This document shows positions 7,887 to 16,344 of a stretch of 41,528 bases of DNA, piece by piece. The DNA is taken from the NCBI GenBank assembly GCA_045545635.1, contig JAZQBI010000093.1, forward strand, positions 1 through 41,528, written 5' to 3'. The stretch's first letter is position 1, and each line of letters opens with the position of its first letter. The stretch is from RGIG8748 sp045545635. GTDB lineage: Bacteria > Bacillota > Clostridia > UMGS1810. The notes beneath the pieces are model-generated. The model saw nothing but the letters and a program-made list of their open reading frames with translations, searched no databases and was not told the DNA's origin. The translations under genes were made by a program, and so were the position numbers.

Positions 7887-9407
7887 ATGGAAAAAGAACA
7901 GAAAAGGTCTTATCTTTGTATTGACTTAAAATCCTTTTATGCATCTGTGGAATGTATAGAACGAAATCTAGATCCCCTCACTACCAACCTTGTTGTAGCG
8001 GACAATGCACGGACGGAAAAGACAATCTGTCTTGCGGTAACGCCAAGTCTCAAAGCCTACGGTATTCCGGGCAGAGCGAGACTTTTTGAAGTGGTGCAAA
8101 GAGTTAATGAAGTAAACCGTCAGAGAAGATGGAACTCTCCCCAAAGAAGATTTACCGGTATTTCCTGCGATGATGCAAAGCTAAAGGAAAATCCGTCACT
8201 GGAGGTGGGGTATATCGTTGCCCCTCCGAGAATGGCTCATTATATGGAGTACAGTACGAGGATTTACGATGTGTATCTAAGATACATCTCTCCTGAGGAT
8301 ATTCTTGTCTATTCCATTGACGAAGTATTTATGGATATTACAAATTATCTCAAAGCCTACGGTAAAACTCCCCACGAGCTTGCTATGACAATCATCCGTG
8401 ACGTTTTGTCCGAGACGGGCATTACTGCCACTGCAGGAATCGGCACAAATATGTATCTTGCAAAAATTGCAATGGATATAACCGCAAAAAAGATGCCCCC
8501 CGACAAGGACGGAGTGCGTATTGCCGAGCTTGACGAAATGAGCTACCGCAGAGAGCTGTGGAATCATAAACCCCTCACGGATTTCTGGAGAGTAGGAAAG
8601 GGCTATGCCAAAAAGCTTGAAGAAAATTATCTCTACTGTATGGGCGATATTGCCAGAGCCTCTCTTACTCCCCACGGAAGAAAGAAGCTGAAAAAACTCT
8701 TCGGCATAAATTCAAAAATGCTTATTGACCACGCTTGGGGATATGAGCCGTGCACCATGGCGGAGGCAAAGGCATACACACCAAGCTCAAAAAGTATGAG
8801 CGTGGGGCAGGTTCTGCATTGTCCCTATGACTTTGAAAAGGCAAGAATAATCGTGTGGGAAATGCTTGAGCTTCTCTCTCTTGACCTTGTGGAGAAAGGT
8901 CTTGTTACCAATCAGATTGTGCTTACAATAGGCTATGATATCGAAAATCTTACAGATCCAAAAATACAAAGCCAATACAAAGGGGAAATAAAAACAGACT
9001 ACTACGGACGAAAAGTGCCAAAACACGCTCACGGAACTGCAAATATAGACAGGCACACATCATCTTCAAAACTGATTACAGATGCGGCACTGGGGCTCTA
9101 TGATGAAATTACAGATAAAAATCTTCTTGTAAGACGGGTTACGATATGTGCGAATGACATTGTTCCCGAAAAGAGTCTTGAGGACAAAAAGCAATATGAA
9201 CAGCTTGATTTGTTTACCGACTATAACAAGCTTGACACCAAGCGGAAAAAGGAAAATGAACTCCTTAAGAAAGAACGGAAAATACAGGAAGCTATGATTG
9301 ATATTAAGCACCGCTATGGAAAAAATGCAATTATCAAAGGAACAAATCTTCAGGAGGGCGCAACATCAATAGAACGAAACAAGCAGATCGGAGGGCATAA
9401 AGCTTAA
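7887..9407 (+). CDS. Y-family translesion DNA polymerase (UvrX/ImpB-MucB-SamB type)
   Basis: 506 residues. This is the palm/finger/little-finger architecture of error-prone lesion-bypass polymerases: IDLKSFYASVE near the start (first metal-binding Asp), YSIDEVFMDIT (the SIDE motif with catalytic Asp-Glu), and TATAGIGTNMYLAKIAMD in the palm, followed by a helix-hairpin-helix region. QLDLF at 439-443 is a textbook sliding-clamp binding motif. I chose the ATG at 7887 because GGGAGGAG lies 8 bases upstream; an in-frame ATG at 7827 has no such site and would lie within the promoter. It is followed 2 bases after the stop by a YolD-like gene, the pairing seen in Bacillus mobile DNA (yolD-uvrX), here with the polymerase first. 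Mutagenic repair after DNA damage is the likely role. Confidence 0.9.
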   Translation: MEKEQKRSYLCIDLKSFYASVECIERNLDPLTTNLVVADNARTEKTICLAVTPSLKAYGIPGRARLFEVVQRVNEVNRQRRWNSPQRRFTGISCDDAKLKENPSLEVGYIVAPPRMAHYMEYSTRIYDVYLRYISPEDILVYSIDEVFMDITNYLKAYGKTPHELAMTIIRDVLSETGITATAGIGTNMYLAKIAMDITAKKMPPDKDGVRIAELDEMSYRRELWNHKPLTDFWRVGKGYAKKLEENYLYCMGDIARASLTPHGRKKLKKLFGINSKMLIDHAWGYEPCTMAEAKAYTPSSKSMSVGQVLHCPYDFEKARIIVWEMLELLSLDLVEKGLVTNQIVLTIGYDIENLTDPKIQSQYKGEIKTDYYGRKVPKHAHGTANIDRHTSSSKLITDAALGLYDEITDKNLLVRRVTICANDIVPEKSLEDKKQYEQLDLFTDYNKLDTKRKKENELLKKERKIQEAMIDIKHRYGKNAIIKGTNLQEGATSIERNKQIGGHKA

Positions 9408-9409
9408 AA

Positions 9410-9823
9410 ATGGATAACTTTGATGATATGTTAAATATGCAGTACCCGAATCCGCAAATTGAAAAAGATTTCCCTGACAAGGTTCTGAGAGCTGCACAAT
9501 TTGCGCCATTCGCCGCACTTACAGGACACGATGAAGCTGTTAAGGAAACTGCACGACTAACCGACAAAAAGATTGAGCTTGATGAATACGAAAAAGATGA
9601 GATTAACAGACAGCTAAACTATATCACAGAGCATATTGATGACGGGCAGATTTTTTCTATAACTTACTTTGTACCGGACGGCAAAAAAGATGGAGGACGG
9701 TATGACACAGTAACGGACACCGTGCTTAAAATCAGAGAGTATGAAAATATTCTTGTAATGAATAACGGAACAGAAATACCAATATCCGATATTCTGACAA
9801 TTGGTGCGGAATTTGAAATATAG
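9410..9823 (+). CDS. YolD-like protein, partner of the Y-family polymerase
   Basis: 137 residues. It has the YolD-like core RAAQFAPFAALTGHDEAVKE followed by a charged helical part and the beta-rich ITYFVPDGKKDGGRY segment ending in GTEIPISDILTI. YolD-like proteins are found next to UvrX-type polymerases in Firmicutes and have been proposed to act like UmuD in a Pol V-like complex. The gene starts 2 bases after the polymerase stop, with GGAGGG just inside the upstream gene, so the two are expected to be made together. Length and sequence are those of a complete family member. Confidence 0.85.
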   Translation: MDNFDDMLNMQYPNPQIEKDFPDKVLRAAQFAPFAALTGHDEAVKETARLTDKKIELDEYEKDEINRQLNYITEHIDDGQIFSITYFVPDGKKDGGRYDTVTDTVLKIREYENILVMNNGTEIPISDILTIGAEFEI

Positions 9824-9896
9824 AATTTTCAATGTTACAAAAATGTTTCGAATTTTTCAAAATGCATACATAATGCTTACAAATTGCAGTATGTGT

Positions 9897-9925
9897 TTGA
9901 CTATATATAAATGGTAGTTTAAAAT
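9897..9925 (+). promoter_or_regulatory. Promoter of the SLH gene at 9948
   Basis: TTGACT (9897-9902), 17-base spacer, TAAAAT (9920-9925), 22 bases before the start codon, which has AGAAGGAGAGG as ribosome binding site. Confidence 0.6.
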
Positions 9926-9947
9926 ATAAGTAGAAGGAGAGGATAAT

Positions 9948-11360
9948 ATGGCAAGAAAAAATATATTGTTTTTTGTGTTTACTCTTATTATGTCATTTTG
10001 TCTGGTGTCAACTGCATTTGCAGACAGCGGAAAACCCATGTTCAGCGATGTTGATGAAAAGCACTGGGCAAGAGAACAGATAGAGGACTTTGCAGGCAAG
10101 GGTATAGTGGACGGCTACACAGACGGCACATTCAGACCTGATAGCGGTGTTACAAGAGAGGAATTCTGCAAGCTTCTTGTTGCCATGTTGGGACAGGGTG
10201 CAGAAAAGCCAAAAACACAGACTTTTTCGGATGTTGACAAGGACAGATGGTCCTATGCATATGTGGAAATGTGCAGAGATTTTCTCACGGGATATATCAA
10301 TCCCTTTGGGGGACTGCCGTCTTTCCGTCCCGAGGAGTTTGCCACAAGAGAGGATATTACTGTTGCTCTTGTAAAGATGCTGGGATTAGATGCAGAGGAT
10401 ATACATAACAAGGATATTGTGTCGGACAAATTTTCCGATGCGGACAAAATATCTCCGAGTCTTAAGGACTACGTGACACTTGCAGTGGAAAACGATATAA
10501 TAAACGGCTATCCAGACGGAACATTCCGTCCCGGTGACAGGGTGTCAAGGGCAGAAGCAGTAGTACTTCTTAACCGTGTTTCCAAGCAGGCAGTCAGTGA
10601 TATGATGAAGCCTGCAGACAAAGAAGATAAGGAAGATAAACCGGACAAAGAAGAAATTAAAGAAGATATTAATGACAAGGCAGAAATAGAAGAAGATAAT
10701 ACTGAAAAAGAAGAAGAGAAAAAAGAAGATACAAAGGACGAAGAAACCCCAAAGAAGATAGTAGGCTTTGCCGTTGTTACAAAGGTATCACAGGCAAGAG
10801 ATGAAAACGGCGAAGAGGTTACAAGAGTATCCTGTGTCAGAGGAGAGAAAGAAGGGGTAGTTATCTTTAATGAGCGTTCACAAAACCAGGGTGTGGAATG
10901 TAACCTTAAACCGGGTGATGTGTTTATGTTCAATACCGACAAGCTGGGAAATGTTACCCAGTACATCGCCATTGCAAGGGTTACACCTGACAACGGATTT
11001 GAATTTGTGGGCGGCAAGTCATCTCTTGAGGATGCACTTTCCACCCGCAAGAAACCCACGGAGCTTGTTCTGGGATATATAGAAAATGACAGAAGAAAAA
11101 CCAACTCCAAAGGAGAAATTATTACAGTAAACGGCGAGAGCTATGTAATTACAGATGACACATTTAAGTACACTTTTGATACCACAGGAAGAAACAAAAG
11201 AATAGAAATTTCGGATTTTATGTACGAAGCCGATTACTTTGAATTTCAGGAGGATTCCGAGGACTACGGTACAGCTTGTCCGATACTTCTCAGAATTGTA
11301 GACGGTGCAGTTATTGATGCATACACCACCAATGCCAAAGTAAAAGTTAAAATCAATTAG
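9948..11360 (+). CDS. SLH-domain surface protein with acidic linker and unknown C-terminal domain
   Basis: 470 residues. Signal peptide 1-25 (cleavage after AFA). Three well-conserved SLH repeats at about 30-75, 88-143 and 155-207; the first and third carry classical GYTDGTFRPDSGVTREEF and GYPDGTFRPGDRVSRAEA motifs, closer to consensus than in the 1.7-7.7 kb proteins. Residues about 220-268 form a highly charged Lys/Glu/Asp linker, probably extended. Residues 270-470 are a beta-rich region I do not recognise (two related parts: VVTKVSQARDENGEEV and LGYIENDRRKTNSKGE look like repeated strand-turn-strand units). It has its own promoter and a terminator, so it is monocistronic. Role: wall-bound surface or S-layer protein. 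Confidence 0.85.
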   Translation: MARKNILFFVFTLIMSFCLVSTAFADSGKPMFSDVDEKHWAREQIEDFAGKGIVDGYTDGTFRPDSGVTREEFCKLLVAMLGQGAEKPKTQTFSDVDKDRWSYAYVEMCRDFLTGYINPFGGLPSFRPEEFATREDITVALVKMLGLDAEDIHNKDIVSDKFSDADKISPSLKDYVTLAVENDIINGYPDGTFRPGDRVSRAEAVVLLNRVSKQAVSDMMKPADKEDKEDKPDKEEIKEDINDKAEIEEDNTEKEEEKKEDTKDEETPKKIVGFAVVTKVSQARDENGEEVTRVSCVRGEKEGVVIFNERSQNQGVECNLKPGDVFMFNTDKLGNVTQYIAIARVTPDNGFEFVGGKSSLEDALSTRKKPTELVLGYIENDRRKTNSKGEIITVNGESYVITDDTFKYTFDTTGRNKRIEISDFMYEADYFEFQEDSEDYGTACPILLRIVDGAVIDAYTTNAKVKVKIN

Positions 11361-11386
11361 GTCACACACCCCTCCGATTAAATATA

Positions 11387-11431
11387 AAAAAAGCAAGTCG
11401 ACTGTGAATATTCACGGTTGACTTGCTTTTT
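11387..11431. terminator. Bidirectional terminator between convergent genes
   Basis: Long inverted repeat AAAAAGCAAGTC ... GACTTGCTTTTT with an almost continuous stem through GTGAATATTCAC at the centre. It has A/T runs at both outer ends and sits between the SLH gene (+) and the decarboxylase-like gene (-), 3 bases from the latter's stop. Confidence 0.85.
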
Positions 11432-11434
11432 GCA

Positions 11435-12868
11435 TTATAGATTGTATGATTCCGCCAATGCCACAACCTCTACTGTGTTGGCAGGCCCAAGACCTTTCAC
11501 TGTTCCTTTTGAGGAGAGGACCTTGGAAATTTCCAGTATGTGATAATTTTTTATCTTTTCACCCGGAAACACTATTGGTATTTCGTCGGGCATGCGGTAG
11601 ATGGTTCTTTTGGATACTCTTTCAAGACAAAGCTCCGAGGGAAGGAATTCTCCGGGGGCATTGAATGCTTTTTCGGGTGTCATTCTTATGTCAAGGTCTT
11701 CGGGAACTGCATTTTCCACCACATCATTTACGAGTACGGATTTTTCCTCTATTTTTTTGGCGATATTCATAAGTGCCCTGGTGAGCCTTTGTATTTCGTG
11801 AACGGTGTTGTATATGCTTACAGAACATATCACAAAATTATCTGTGGCAGCCTCCGCTTCTATATCCTCTTTTTTGCGGAGAGTTTCTGCAAGGGTGTAG
11901 CCGTCAAGCTTCGCACGGGAGAGGTTCAGCACAATACGGAACGGATCCATATCGCAGATGTAGTCACTTTTGCAAAGCTCACTTCCAAGCCACTGTATGG
12001 GGGTGTTCTCCGATATGAGCTTGCGCCCTTTGTCGATTTCACGGTATAGTCTTTCAAAAAGTTCAGGATTTTCAAAGGCATAGTACACAGCATTTTCCAG
12101 TGTGCACAAAAGTGCGGGGGAAGATGATGAGGTTTCGTACATCCTTACAAGGTCGCAAATCCTCTGAAAGTTTATGTCGGGATCGGCTATGTGGAGAAGT
12201 GCTCCGCCTTTAAGAGAGCCAAGGGTTTTACTTGCACTCTGCACACTCACATCGGCACCCTGTTTTGCAGATGGCTGGGGCATATTTTTGGAAAAACCAA
12301 AGTGGGCCCCAAGGGATTCGTCCACCAGAAGCTTCTTTCCGTAGGAGTGGCATATTCTTGCTATGGTTTTGATGTCGGACACAACTCCGTAGTAGTTGGG
12401 AGATGTTATTACAACCGCCTTTGCATCGGGAGCGGATATGATTGCCTTTTCCAGAGCGTCGGTATCTACTCCGCCGGACATAGAGAGCTGATAGTTGTAG
12501 TTTCTCTTGACAAATACAGGACTAAGGCCAAGCACGGTCATAGCATTTACGACACTTTTGTGACACTCCCTGTCTACAATTATTTTGTCTCCGGGCACTG
12601 TGTAAGTACCGAGCATTGCATATATTCCGCCTGTTGCACCGTTTCTGAGATACATAGTGCGGCAGGTGGAATATTTTTGGGATATTATGTCTTCACTTTC
12701 GGCAATAAGCTCCTTCATGTCAAGAGAGTCGTTATCGTAGCCGTATAGGTCAATCCGGCTTACGGATTTTGCCCTCATGGTTATTCTTCCTTTATGACCG
12801 GGGGAGATAAATGGTATTCCTCTGTTTTTCGAGTGTTTATTAATACCGTCAAAAATCGGTGTTTTCAT
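11435..12868 (-). CDS. Orn/Lys/Arg decarboxylase-like PLP protein with altered active-site motifs
   Basis: 477 residues of the fold-type I Orn/Lys/Arg decarboxylase family (PGHKG near the start, DRECHKSVVNAM, ITSPNYYGVVSDI, LVDESLGAHFGF, VQSASKTLGSLKGG, and a C-terminal domain with PPGEK-like FPGEKI). The PLP lysine is in SASKTL. Two motifs differ from the family as I know it: the usual DEAHGAH reads DESLGAH, and the His before the PLP lysine (STHKTL) is Ser. The PLP-binding Asp and Lys are present, so it may be an active enzyme with a different substrate. It is third in the minus-strand set yfcE-birA-this gene (23 bases after birA), with AAAGGA before the ATG. Confidence 0.8.
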   Translation of the reverse strand: MKTPIFDGINKHSKNRGIPFISPGHKGRITMRAKSVSRIDLYGYDNDSLDMKELIAESEDIISQKYSTCRTMYLRNGATGGIYAMLGTYTVPGDKIIVDRECHKSVVNAMTVLGLSPVFVKRNYNYQLSMSGGVDTDALEKAIISAPDAKAVVITSPNYYGVVSDIKTIARICHSYGKKLLVDESLGAHFGFSKNMPQPSAKQGADVSVQSASKTLGSLKGGALLHIADPDINFQRICDLVRMYETSSSSPALLCTLENAVYYAFENPELFERLYREIDKGRKLISENTPIQWLGSELCKSDYICDMDPFRIVLNLSRAKLDGYTLAETLRKKEDIEAEAATDNFVICSVSIYNTVHEIQRLTRALMNIAKKIEEKSVLVNDVVENAVPEDLDIRMTPEKAFNAPGEFLPSELCLERVSKRTIYRMPDEIPIVFPGEKIKNYHILEISKVLSSKGTVKGLGPANTVEVVALAESYNL

Positions 12869-12891
12869 CTTGTTTTTTCCTTTCTGCAGGA

Positions 12892-13653
12892 TTATTCGTA
12901 TATTCCTTTTACGGAAACCTCACCGGAATTAACTGCAAAGGTTCTGCCCTCACTTGTTACTTCCATTGTTCCGTCGGGAAGTATATCGGTGCATACGCCA
13001 TTTACTTCTCTGTCAGCGTAAACAAGAGTGATTTCTCTTCCTTTGTTTATGCATAGCTCCCTGTAGCTTTTTATGATTTCCCCGTGGGAAAGGGAGAAGT
13101 AGATATTATCTATTTCCTGCAATACTTCGCTAAGTATAATATTTTCGTTATGGGTAACACCTGTAAGACTCTTTATGGATGCGGCATAGGGCAGATTGTG
13201 AGAAAATGAATTATTAACATTTATGCCGATGCCTGCAAGGATAATATTGTTTTTATCTTCATTATATCGGTTCTTTGTAAGGATTCCGCAAAGCTTCTTT
13301 CCGCCGGAAACTATGTCGTTGGGCCATTTTATATCACATGGCACATAACGGGACAGCACTCTGCACACACCCACTGCACACACAAGGGTGGTGAATGGAA
13401 GCGGAAAGTCATTTCGTGTATGCTCAAGTGCAAAGGTAAAGTACACACCGCCGCTTTCGCTTTCCCAGCTTCTTCCCAACCGTCCGCAGCCTTCTGTCTG
13501 GTGGGCACATACAACCGTAAGTCCGTTGGAAAAGGGCATTTGTTTTATTTTGTCAAATGTAGATGTAAGCTCATCAAAAAAAATAATCTCCGAGCCTATA
13601 ATACCCTTTGGTTTTATAGCCTCAATGGCTTTGGTACACAGCTTATTATTCAT
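12892..13653 (-). CDS. birA: Biotin-[acetyl-CoA-carboxylase] ligase, without DNA-binding domain
   Basis: 253 residues. Biotin-protein ligases make biotinyl-AMP and transfer biotin to a carrier lysine of carboxylases. Visible motifs: FFDELTSTFDKI, HQTEGCGRLGRSW (the glycine-rich biotinyl-AMP loop), IKWPNDI, GIGINVNNS, and the small C-terminal SH3-like domain (GREITLVYADREVNGV...). There is no N-terminal winged helix, so it should not act as the bio-operon repressor as E. coli BirA does. The loop, normally GRGRxGR, reads GCGRLGR here. I chose the ATG at 13653; the frame also allows a TTG at 13662. Either way it overlaps the end of the upstream phosphoesterase gene, suggesting coupled translation. 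Confidence 0.88.
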   Translation of the reverse strand: MNNKLCTKAIEAIKPKGIIGSEIIFFDELTSTFDKIKQMPFSNGLTVVCAHQTEGCGRLGRSWESESGGVYFTFALEHTRNDFPLPFTTLVCAVGVCRVLSRYVPCDIKWPNDIVSGGKKLCGILTKNRYNEDKNNIILAGIGINVNNSFSHNLPYAASIKSLTGVTHNENIILSEVLQEIDNIYFSLSHGEIIKSYRELCINKGREITLVYADREVNGVCTDILPDGTMEVTSEGRTFAVNSGEVSVKGIYE

Positions 13654-14101
13654 ACCTTTCAACCTTTGCGTTTATTTTGTCCCCTTGGATTTCTATGATG
13701 CCATAAGTTAAGCGGGAACCGGGATTCATAATGGTGGTATCATCGCTTTGCTCCAGATAGGGAATGTGAGTGTGACCGAACAGAACAATGTCCGCACCTA
13801 CTTCCTGAGCCTTTAATGACAATGGAAGAAGCGAGGATTTTACATTATATTTGTGTCCGTGACAGGCAAATATCTTTTTCCCGTCTATGGTGGCTATCCT
13901 CTCCAATGGGTATTCTTTATCGAAATAATCGTTATTACCTTTTACGGATGCAATGATTTTCTGCGGAAAACGCATCTCAAAACGCCTGCAGTCATCTGCC
14001 ATATCTCCAAGGTGAAAGGTATAGTCGGGGTTTATTCTTTTTATAAGAGAAACGGCATTCTCAATAAATCCGTGGGTGTCGCTTATTACAAGTATTTTCA
14101 A
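13646..14101 (-). CDS. YfcE/MJ0936-type metallophosphoesterase
   Basis: 151 residues, a complete small calcineurin-like phosphodiesterase. All five metal-site motifs are present: ISDTHG (residues 6-11), HLGDM, GNNDYF, FACHGH and LFGHTHIP. These enzymes use two metal ions, often Mn, to cleave phosphodiesters; the natural substrate is usually unknown. The start is TTG at 14101, supported by AGGAG 8 bases upstream. It is the first gene of a minus-strand operon with its own promoter (14137-14165), divergent from the dcw operon. Confidence 0.88.
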   Translation of the reverse strand: MKILVISDTHGFIENAVSLIKRINPDYTFHLGDMADDCRRFEMRFPQKIIASVKGNNDYFDKEYPLERIATIDGKKIFACHGHKYNVKSSLLPLSLKAQEVGADIVLFGHTHIPYLEQSDDTTIMNPGSRLTYGIIEIQGDKINAKVERYE

Positions 14102-14136
14102 AAGAATTCTCCTATCCTATATCATAACTATGCTAC

Positions 14137-14165
14137 ATTATACTACAAATTAAATGGAAAATCAA
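14137..14165 (-). promoter_or_regulatory. Promoter of the yfcE-birA-decarboxylase operon
   Basis: On the minus strand: TTGATT (14165-14160), 17 bases, TATAAT (14142-14137), about 35 bases before the TTG start at 14101. Confidence 0.65.
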
Positions 14166-14283
14166 CCAAAAGGTTAAGTTGCCGGATTTATCAAAAATGC
14201 GGCTGTTTTTTGTACATAATTAACAAAATAATGCTATGGCAATGGAATTTGACTATTATTTTAAAAAAAATCACAAAAAACTA

Positions 14284-14312
14284 TTGCAAAATTGTTAAAA
14301 ATGGTTTAGAAT
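14284..14312 (+). promoter_or_regulatory. Main promoter of the dcw operon
   Basis: TTGCAA (14284-14289), 17-base spacer, TAGAAT (14307-14312), predicting a transcript start near 14319, just before the MraZ-like boxes. The 290 bases between 14102 and 14391 hold the two divergent promoters, these boxes and AT-rich DNA, and nothing else that I can see. Confidence 0.65.
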
Positions 14313-14320
14313 GTATTTAC

Positions 14321-14357
14321 GGTGTCAAAAAGTGGCACGTAAGGGTAACAAAGTGTC
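14321..14357 (+). promoter_or_regulatory. Candidate MraZ operator (four boxes with 10-bp spacing)
   Basis: Four related boxes in exact 10-bp register: GGTGTC (14321), AGTGGC (14331), AAGGGT (14341) and AAGTGT (14351). MraZ proteins studied in other bacteria bind short G-rich repeats (TGGG or GTGG types) spaced by one helical turn upstream of their own gene. Here the boxes lie between the predicted start of transcription and mraZ, so autoregulation is likely. Confidence 0.6.
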
Positions 14358-14391
14358 AGATTTAAGGTCTGAGTGGAAAGGAAGTGATATC

Positions 14392-14823
14392 ATGTTTAGC
14401 GGTGAGTTCGAGCACAGTCTTGATGCCAAGGGAAGAGTTATTATTCCCTCCAAGATGCGTGAACAGCTTGGTGATGTATTTTATATTACCAAGGGTATAG
14501 AACACAACCTGCTCATATTCAGTGTTGAAGACTGGAATGAGTTTTATGCTAAACTGAATTCTCTTCCTGTTACAAACCGTAATGCCCGTGGCTTCAAGAG
14601 ACTTTTTCTTTCCGGAGCTGTTGAGTGTGAGGCAAATGCTCAGGGCAGAATACTCATACCTGCGACACTGCGTGAATATGCCGGAATCGATAAGGATGTA
14701 ACAATCATAGGCAACGGCAACAATGTGGAAATATGGGATACAAATACATGGAAAACATACATGGACGAGCTGGATGCTGATTTAATTGCGGAAGGTCTTG
14801 ACGAGGTGGGTATCTCCATCTGA
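14392..14823 (+). CDS. mraZ: Transcriptional regulator MraZ
   Basis: 143 residues, the exact usual length. MraZ is an AbrB-fold DNA-binding protein that forms rings and controls the dcw operon. Both copies of the internal repeat are present: LDAKGRVIIPSKMRE near residue 10-25 and ANAQGRILIPATLREYAG near 84-101. I chose the ATG at 14392 because GGAAGTGATATC places AAAGGAAG at the right distance; an in-frame upstream start at 14311 would fall inside the promoter. It is the first gene of the operon, downstream of the 10-bp boxes it probably binds. Confidence 0.96.
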   Translation: MFSGEFEHSLDAKGRVIIPSKMREQLGDVFYITKGIEHNLLIFSVEDWNEFYAKLNSLPVTNRNARGFKRLFLSGAVECEANAQGRILIPATLREYAGIDKDVTIIGNGNNVEIWDTNTWKTYMDELDADLIAEGLDEVGISI

Positions 14824-14852
14824 TGTATTTCTGACTGTTGCGAGGTGCGTAA

Positions 14853-15785
14853 ATGGACTTTAAACACATATCCGTGCTGCTTCACGAATCCGTTGAGGCT
14901 CTTAACATAAAACCCGACGGGATATATGCCGACGGTACTATGGGCGGCGGCGGTCACAGCGAGCAAATAGTGCAAAAGCTTGGTGATAGCGGTATGCTCA
15001 TAGGAATAGACAGAGATACCGAGGCACTGGCTGCTAGCCAAAAACGACTTTCCTCATATAGTAATGTGAGATATGTTCACAGTAATTACAAGGAAATAAA
15101 AGATATACTCTCATCCCTTGATGTGGACAAGCTCTCAGGTGCAGTTCTGGACCTTGGAGTTTCCTCCTATCAGCTTGATTGCAGAGAAAGAGGCTTTTCC
15201 TATATGGAGGATGCACCTCTTGACATGAGGATGAATCCGGAGGATTCCCTTAGTGCCTATGATGTGATAAATACATATTCCGAGGAGGAGCTTGCAAAAA
15301 TCTTCTTTGCATACGGTGAGGAAAAGTTTTCCCGCAAGATAGCCCGCATTATTGCGGAAAGAAGACAAAATAAGCCCATAGAAACCACGCTGGAGCTGGT
15401 CGATATTATAAAAGCCGCAATTCCGGAAAAATTCCGTCAAAAGGGTTCTCACCCTGCAAAAAGAGTTTTTCAGGCAGTGCGTATAGAGGTAAACGGCGAG
15501 CTTCGGGATTTAAAGGGAGCTCTGGATGACTTTTTTGACAGCCTTGAAAAAGGCGGCAGACTTGCGGTAATTACCTTCCATTCTCTGGAAGACAGAATAG
15601 TAAAAAATGCTTTTAATGAATATGCCACGGGATGTACCTGCCCAAAGGATTTTCCCATATGTGTCTGCGGAAAGACTCCACGGGGCAAGGTTATAACACG
15701 AAAACCCATACTTCCGGGGCAGGAAGAATACGATAACAACAAACGTTCAAAAAGTGCGAAGCTAAGAATAGTTGAAAAACTGTAA
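14853..15785 (+). CDS. rsmH: 16S rRNA (cytosine-1402-N4)-methyltransferase
   Basis: 310 residues (also called MraW). It uses S-adenosylmethionine to methylate N4 of C1402 in 16S rRNA, in the decoding centre. Visible motifs: DGTMGGGGHSEQI (SAM site, residues 27-39), GIDRDTEAL, LDLGVSSYQLD, the family-specific ERGFSY and PLDMRMNP, FQAVRIEVNGEL, and the C-terminal HSLEDRIVK plus two Cys-rich turns (CTCPKDFPICVCG). Length and motifs are complete. GAGGTG precedes the ATG. Its place after mraZ is standard. Confidence 0.97.
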   Translation: MDFKHISVLLHESVEALNIKPDGIYADGTMGGGGHSEQIVQKLGDSGMLIGIDRDTEALAASQKRLSSYSNVRYVHSNYKEIKDILSSLDVDKLSGAVLDLGVSSYQLDCRERGFSYMEDAPLDMRMNPEDSLSAYDVINTYSEEELAKIFFAYGEEKFSRKIARIIAERRQNKPIETTLELVDIIKAAIPEKFRQKGSHPAKRVFQAVRIEVNGELRDLKGALDDFFDSLEKGGRLAVITFHSLEDRIVKNAFNEYATGCTCPKDFPICVCGKTPRGKVITRKPILPGQEEYDNNKRSKSAKLRIVEKL

Positions 15786-15813
15786 CAGATTAAGGTAAAA
15801 GGAGGTGTCCCAT

Positions 15814-16302
15814 ATGAATAACAGTTACAACTACGGTTCCAGTGCATACAAGCTGGAGCAGTACGAGGAGCAATTCCAAAAAAGCGAAAGAAAACACAAG
15901 GGACAAGCCTCTTTAACTCATTCCGAAAAGGCAACTCTGTGCAAAATCGCAGTAATTGCAGTTATAATTGCCTCTGTTGTTGCATCTGCTTTTATATACA
16001 TAAATGTAATGGCTCTTCGTGCCACCACAAAAATTGATGCTCTGGAAAAGGAACTTGCACTGGCAGTAGACAAAAACAAGCAGAAAGAAATTGAAATAAA
16101 CAGAAATCTTGACCTTAATGTTATAGAAAAGAAAGCAATTGAAAAACTGGGTATGCAAAAGCCCGACAACAATCAGATTGTATATATAGATGTAAAGAAA
16201 GGAAGTTATTCGGAAGCGGTAAATCCCAAGGGTAGTACATCATCCTTGATGGGGGGAATAAAGGAATTTCTCGTAAGCATCAAGGAATATTTCAGCTTTT
16301 GA
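15814..16302 (+). CDS. ftsL: FtsL/DivIC-like cell division protein
   Basis: 162 residues, single-pass (type II) membrane protein. A basic cytoplasmic part of about 45 residues precedes one membrane helix (IAVIAVIIASVVASAFIYINV), then a coiled coil (KIDALEKELALAVDKNKQKE) and the typical ending EKLGMQKPDNNQIVYIDV of Firmicutes FtsL. FtsL pairs with DivIC and DivIB in the divisome and holds the septal synthase. It lies between rsmH and the PBP gene, as in most Firmicutes. I chose the ATG at 15814 because AAAGGAGGTG ends 8 bases upstream; the GTG at 15805 belongs to that site. Confidence 0.85.
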   Translation: MNNSYNYGSSAYKLEQYEEQFQKSERKHKGQASLTHSEKATLCKIAVIAVIIASVVASAFIYINVMALRATTKIDALEKELALAVDKNKQKEIEINRNLDLNVIEKKAIEKLGMQKPDNNQIVYIDVKKGSYSEAVNPKGSTSSLMGGIKEFLVSIKEYFSF

Positions 16303-16344
16303 TGTAATATAAGTTAATATCTTGGTAGTGAAGGGATTTTTGCC

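Noticed and set aside
10508..11110. Long minus-strand open frame of 200 codons inside the SLH gene at 9948
   Set aside because: It is Ser/Leu-rich, antisense to the acidic linker and SLH region, without ribosome binding site or family features.
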